Shown here piece after piece: positions 44,756 to 47,846 of a DNA stretch of 47,846 bases (the first letter of the stretch is position 1; each line of letters begins with the position of its first letter). The position numbers were made by a program, and so were the translations under genes. Under the pieces are notes generated by a model. It made no database searches and had not been told where the DNA came from. It was given only the letters and a program-made list of their open reading frames with translations. Origin of the DNA: Clostridium guangxiense (GTDB lineage Bacteria; Bacillota; Clostridia; Clostridiales; Clostridiaceae); the NCBI RefSeq assembly GCF_021043395.1, contig NZ_JAJNKE010000034.1:1-47846 (forward strand), in the 5' to 3' direction.

Positions 44756-46759
44756 ATGAAAAAAAGTTTAAAGAACAAGCTGATTTTATTATTTCTTGTG
44801 TTTATATTTATACCACTTATAATACTTGGAGTATTTTCAGAATTTATGGCATCAAGATCACTGAATGATAAAATGGATGAATTAACTCGAGCTACAGCAG
44901 ATAGGGCTTCTAGTGCCATAGGAGCGGATATAGAGTCTGCGAGTAAGTATATTCAACAGCTAAGTAATAATCCTCAGCTTGCTGCTCTTGCAAGTGGAGA
45001 TGAGAGTGCAAGAGACTCGGTTTATGAATATCTTGCAGCTTTAGAAAATCAAAATGGAGACGAAATAGAAATGCTTGCTGTAACAGATATTAATGGTCAG
45101 GAGATAGTTAATAATGATATTAGAAACGCAAAGATTGTTCTTAATAGGGATGGTTATATAAAAGATGCGCTGCATGGCATGCCATCAAGAAGTGAATTAA
45201 AAATATCCGAAATTACTGGTGAAAATGTAATTGCTATTGCGTATCCTTTAAAACAGGGCAATCACATAGTTGGAACTGTAATAGGTACAATAAAGTTTCA
45301 GGATATATCAAAATATGTTTCAAATATAAAAATAGGTAAAAAAGGTTATGTGTACATGATCGATAAAACAGGGATTATCCTGTATAGTCCAGATAAGACT
45401 AAAAATTTTATACAAAATTTATCTAATACTCCAAATCTTCAATTAAAAGCACTTGTAGCTAAAATGAAAAGTGGTAAGAGTGGTTTTGGGACGTATACTG
45501 ATGAAAAGGGTAAAGAGAGGGTTTATTTTGAATCCGTAAATGGTTGGTCAGTGGTTGCTGTAGCTAATTACAATGAAAGTATGGAGACCTTAAAACTAAT
45601 TCAAATTGGAACAGTAGTAATAGCTATTGTAGCTGCTGTAATATGCGTTTTACTTGCTTTGAGAATAACTAATAAGGGGATAATAGCTCCAATAAAGAAG
45701 TTGATGGGACTTATGAATACAGCAGGAAATGGGGATCTTACAGTTAAAGCCGACATAAATACTGGGGATGAGCTTCAGGCATTAGGAGAAAATTTCAATA
45801 AAATGATTAAAAATCAGTCAGAGATAATAAGCAAGATAAGGGAAAGTGCAGGAAACTTTGCAGCTTCTTCAGAAGAACTTTCTGCTTCAAGTGAAGAAAT
45901 AAGTGCGTCGAATCAGCAAGTTAATTCAAGTATGCAGGAGGTATCAAACAATGCTGATGAACAAAACGAGCTAGTTGTTAAAACCTCTAAGGCTATTAAT
46001 GAATTATCAAACCTTGTAAAAGTTGCGGAGGATAAGGCTTTAGAATCAAAGAAAAATTCTGATTATACTAGAAAAACGGCGGAAGAGGGAAGAATAAAAC
46101 TTGAAAACACAGTTATGACAATTAAGGATATAAGCAAATTTACAACTGAAACTGAAAATATATTAAATGTGCTGCATAAATTGTCACAGCAGGTTGGAGG
46201 TATTGTAGACACAATTAATGCTGTGTCTTCTCAAACAAATTTATTAGCATTAAATGCCGCAATAGAGGCTGCACGTGCAGGAGAACATGGTAAGGGTTTT
46301 GCAGTAGTAGCTGAAGAAGTAAGAAATTTGTCAGAGCAGACAAGCTCAAATGCTAGTGAAATAAGTAATCTTATAATTGAGATGGTTGAGCAAATAGATA
46401 AGGCAGTTAAATCAGCTGCAATCGGAAAGAAAACTGTACTTAATGGCGTTATAGCTGTAAGCAAAACTGATGAATCCTTTAAAGACATAATAAAATCCGT
46501 TCAAGATATAACCAAAGCAGTTGACAATACAGTAGATATAACGGAGGATGAAGTTAATAATTCTAAGCTTATAGTAGAACTTACATCTTCTATTGCTGAG
46601 ACAGCAAAAAATACTGCTAATGACACCACGGAAGTAGCAAAAGCAGCAGAGGAACAATCAAGAGTAATTGAAAATCTTTCGGCTAGTGCAGAAGAATTAA
46701 GTGCAATGGCAGCAGGCCTTAATAGTTTTGTAGAAAAATTTAAAATAGAAAAGTCTTAA
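44756..46759 (+). CDS. Methyl-accepting chemotaxis protein with extracellular Cache domain
   Basis: A 667-residue transmembrane chemoreceptor. ATG 44756 follows TAGGGGGGAA. Membrane helix 1 spans about residues 8-28, an extracytoplasmic dCache-type sensor about 30-280 ([38 protein letters not shown]), and helix 2 about 282-303. HAMP follows ([23 protein letters not shown]), then a long coiled coil with the signalling tip [20 protein letters not shown] and [20 protein letters not shown] and EELSAMA repeats flank the methylation regions. dCache domains often bind amino acids or other small metabolites; the ligand cannot be told here. Confidence 0.93.
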   Translation: MKKSLKNKLILLFLVFIFIPLIILGVFSEFMASRSLNDKMDELTRATADRASSAIGADIESASKYIQQLSNNPQLAALASGDESARDSVYEYLAALENQNGDEIEMLAVTDINGQEIVNNDIRNAKIVLNRDGYIKDALHGMPSRSELKISEITGENVIAIAYPLKQGNHIVGTVIGTIKFQDISKYVSNIKIGKKGYVYMIDKTGIILYSPDKTKNFIQNLSNTPNLQLKALVAKMKSGKSGFGTYTDEKGKERVYFESVNGWSVVAVANYNESMETLKLIQIGTVVIAIVAAVICVLLALRITNKGIIAPIKKLMGLMNTAGNGDLTVKADINTGDELQALGENFNKMIKNQSEIISKIRESAGNFAASSEELSASSEEISASNQQVNSSMQEVSNNADEQNELVVKTSKAINELSNLVKVAEDKALESKKNSDYTRKTAEEGRIKLENTVMTIKDISKFTTETENILNVLHKLSQQVGGIVDTINAVSSQTNLLALNAAIEAARAGEHGKGFAVVAEEVRNLSEQTSSNASEISNLIIEMVEQIDKAVKSAAIGKKTVLNGVIAVSKTDESFKDIIKSVQDITKAVDNTVDITEDEVNNSKLIVELTSSIAETAKNTANDTTEVAKAAEEQSRVIENLSASAEELSAMAAGLNSFVEKFKIEKS

Positions 46760-46816
46760 AAAAATGGTGCTTTAAAATAATACAAAAAAGAGTATAATAT
46801 AATATGAATTAATAAA

Positions 46817-46968
46817 GTGCTAGGGGTGCCTTTAGGCTGAGATATAAAGTTTTGCTTTATAACCCTTATACCTGATCTGGATAATACCAGCGTAGGGAAG
46901 CAATTATTGTAATATAACGATTGTTTTCGAAAGGTCTTCCTAAGCACGAATTTTAGGAGGTTTTTTTT
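46817..46968 (+). promoter_or_regulatory. TPP riboswitch (THI element) with RBS-containing terminator
   Basis: The aptamer runs about 46817-46904, with GGGGTGCC, GGCTGAGA, ACCCTTATACCTGATCTGGA and ATAATACCAGCGTAGGGAAG, all THI-box hallmarks. A hairpin (CTTCCTAA 46936-46943, TTAGGAGG 46953-46960) with eight T residues follows. The thiT ribosome site AGGAGG is the hairpin's 3' arm, so closing it would both end transcription and hide the site. A -10 element TATAAT lies at 46793-46798. Confidence 0.95.
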
Positions 46969-47598
46969 ATGTCTTTTTCAAAAAATATGGAGGAAATATT
47001 AAAACACCCGACATCGCTCGCAGCACTTCTTGCTTTAATAATACTTGTAGTAGTGGCTATAAAGGTGAGAAAGGTAAAACTTGATACTCACATGATAGCG
47101 CAAATAGGTATAGCTTTAGCTCTTGCAACTGTGCTTAAAGTATTTAGAATTTATCATCTTCCACAAGGGGGAAGCGTAACGTTAGGAAGTATGATACCAA
47201 TTCTTTTAATGGCACTTTTCTATGGTCCTGAAGTTGGATTTTTAACGGGCTTTCTTTACGGAATTATTACACTTATAATGGATCCTTATATTCTTCAACC
47301 TGTACAGGTTTTATTTGATTACCCACTTCCATTTATGGCACTTGGACTCGCAGGATATTTTAAAGATAAAAAAATTGTTGCAACTATAGTTGCTGTTTTT
47401 GGACGATTTATATGTCACTTTATTTCTGGGGTAGTGTTCTTTGGAAGTTATGCTCCTAAGGGACAATCACCAGTTGTATATTCATTTTTAGTAAATGGTG
47501 GTTTCCTAGCAATTGAAGGAGCAATATGCCTTGTAATTATGGCTGTACTTCCAGTAAAACAATTGTATTCTATAGCTGTAAAAAATCATGCGGTTTAA
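46969..47598 (+). CDS. thiT: Thiamine ECF transporter substrate-binding subunit ThiT
   Basis: A 209-residue membrane protein with about six helices, starting at ATG 46969 eight T residues after AGGAGG. The ThiT signature lies in IYHLPQGGSVTLGSMIP, and GRFICHFISGVVFFGSYAP matches the helix with conserved thiamine-contact His and aromatic residues. ThiT binds thiamine outside and works with the shared EcfA/A'/T module, which is not in the window. The TPP riboswitch directly upstream confirms a thiamine role. An N-terminal extension of about 35 residues including a hydrophobic stretch is seen. Confidence 0.94.
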   Translation: MSFSKNMEEILKHPTSLAALLALIILVVVAIKVRKVKLDTHMIAQIGIALALATVLKVFRIYHLPQGGSVTLGSMIPILLMALFYGPEVGFLTGFLYGIITLIMDPYILQPVQVLFDYPLPFMALGLAGYFKDKKIVATIVAVFGRFICHFISGVVFFGSYAPKGQSPVVYSFLVNGGFLAIEGAICLVIMAVLPVKQLYSIAVKNHAV

Positions 47599-47659
47599 CC
47601 GTTTATAAATAAAAGGGGCAATCGCACTAAAAATTGTTAAATCATGATTTAAAAATATT

Positions 47660-47846
47660 GCGAAGAAACATCATCTTGGAATATTAAATAAAATTAATAA
47701 ATCTAAGCGTCAAATTGTTAAAATCTTAAGAGCTTTCAATAACTAGCTGAAAAAATGCTCAAACAGATTGAAATCTCTAAAGCTTTTAACAATTTGCCAC
47801 TAAGATTTATAAAATTTTATTTAAACTATTCCTTCAATGATGTTCC
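47660..47846. repeat. Family B hairpin repeat cut by the window end
   Basis: GCGAAGAAACATCATCTTGG opens an element with the same order as the 13.6- and 24.5-kb copies: AATAAATCTAAG, then AATTGTTAAAATCTTAAGAGCTTTCAAT, then inverted partners ATTGAAATCTCTAAAGCTTT and TAAGATTTATAAAA, reaching ATTCCTTCAATGATGTTCC at the edge. It lies 61 bases past thiT. Confidence 0.8.

Overview
The window is AT-rich, low-GC Firmicutes DNA. Strong GGAGG ribosome binding sites, occasional TTG/GTG starts, a T-box leader, a TPP riboswitch and the protein types all point to Clostridium sensu stricto. The Nfn-like pair, the gluconate locus and an orphan sporulation-type kinase recall the C. acetobutylicum group, but I cannot fix the species from the sequence alone. 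No rRNA, tRNA, CRISPR array, intact transposase or phage gene is visible.

Layout. (1) 0.1-4.3 kb: a complete nitrogenase-like H-D-K gene set. The reductase keeps the NifH P-loop and both cluster cysteines. The D and K subunits keep P-cluster-type cysteines, and D also has a candidate cofactor Cys and His. No nifE/N/B lies here. The best guess is a Group IV nitrogenase-like reductase of the methylthio-alkane reductase (Mar) type or a relative. The H gene sits between 63-bp perfect inverted repeats and is separated from D by a long hairpin repeat. (2) 4.4-11.6 kb: DUF1659 and DUF2922 small proteins, a degenerate EAL protein, an orphan membrane histidine kinase, a zinc-ribbon/RDD membrane protein, and an NfnAB-like pair whose A subunit has lost its NAD(H) glycine motif. 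(3) 11.8-17.9 kb: an LTA-synthase-like phosphotransferase, two YibE/F membrane proteins, and an S9 peptidase. (4) 18.2-22.2 kb: HAD and DUF1284 gene remnants, an AraC/GyrI regulator, a GH27 alpha-galactosidase, a GNAT acetyltransferase and a FadR-type regulator. (5) 22.3-26.2 kb: a sugar-acid locus (IlvD/EDD-family dehydratase plus GntP permease) behind a promoter overlapping a 45-bp palindrome that contains a FadR-type operator. (6) 26.9-31.5 kb, minus strand: an M20 amidohydrolase and a membrane transporter under a T-box leader whose specifier reads best as AUC (Ile), then a second M20 peptidase. (7) 31.7-38.2 kb: a BCP peroxiredoxin, a YgjP-type metallopeptidase, a MarR/MFS pair with duplicated operators, and a TetR/ABC exporter operon with paired operators. 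(8) 38.3-41.6 kb, minus strand: a class B penicillin-binding protein and RarA. (9) 41.8-47.6 kb: an 883-residue GAP1-like protein, a methyl-accepting chemotaxis protein, and ThiT under a TPP riboswitch.

Two families of non-coding hairpin repeats punctuate the window. Family A (about 290-350 bp, arms of about 60 bp) lies just upstream of the nitrogenase-like genes, the HAD remnant and, as an arm-like piece, the permease gene. Family B (about 50-190 bp, ends resembling GCGAAGTAACAATGCT) lies at gene 3' ends. One copy supplies the stop codons of two convergent genes.
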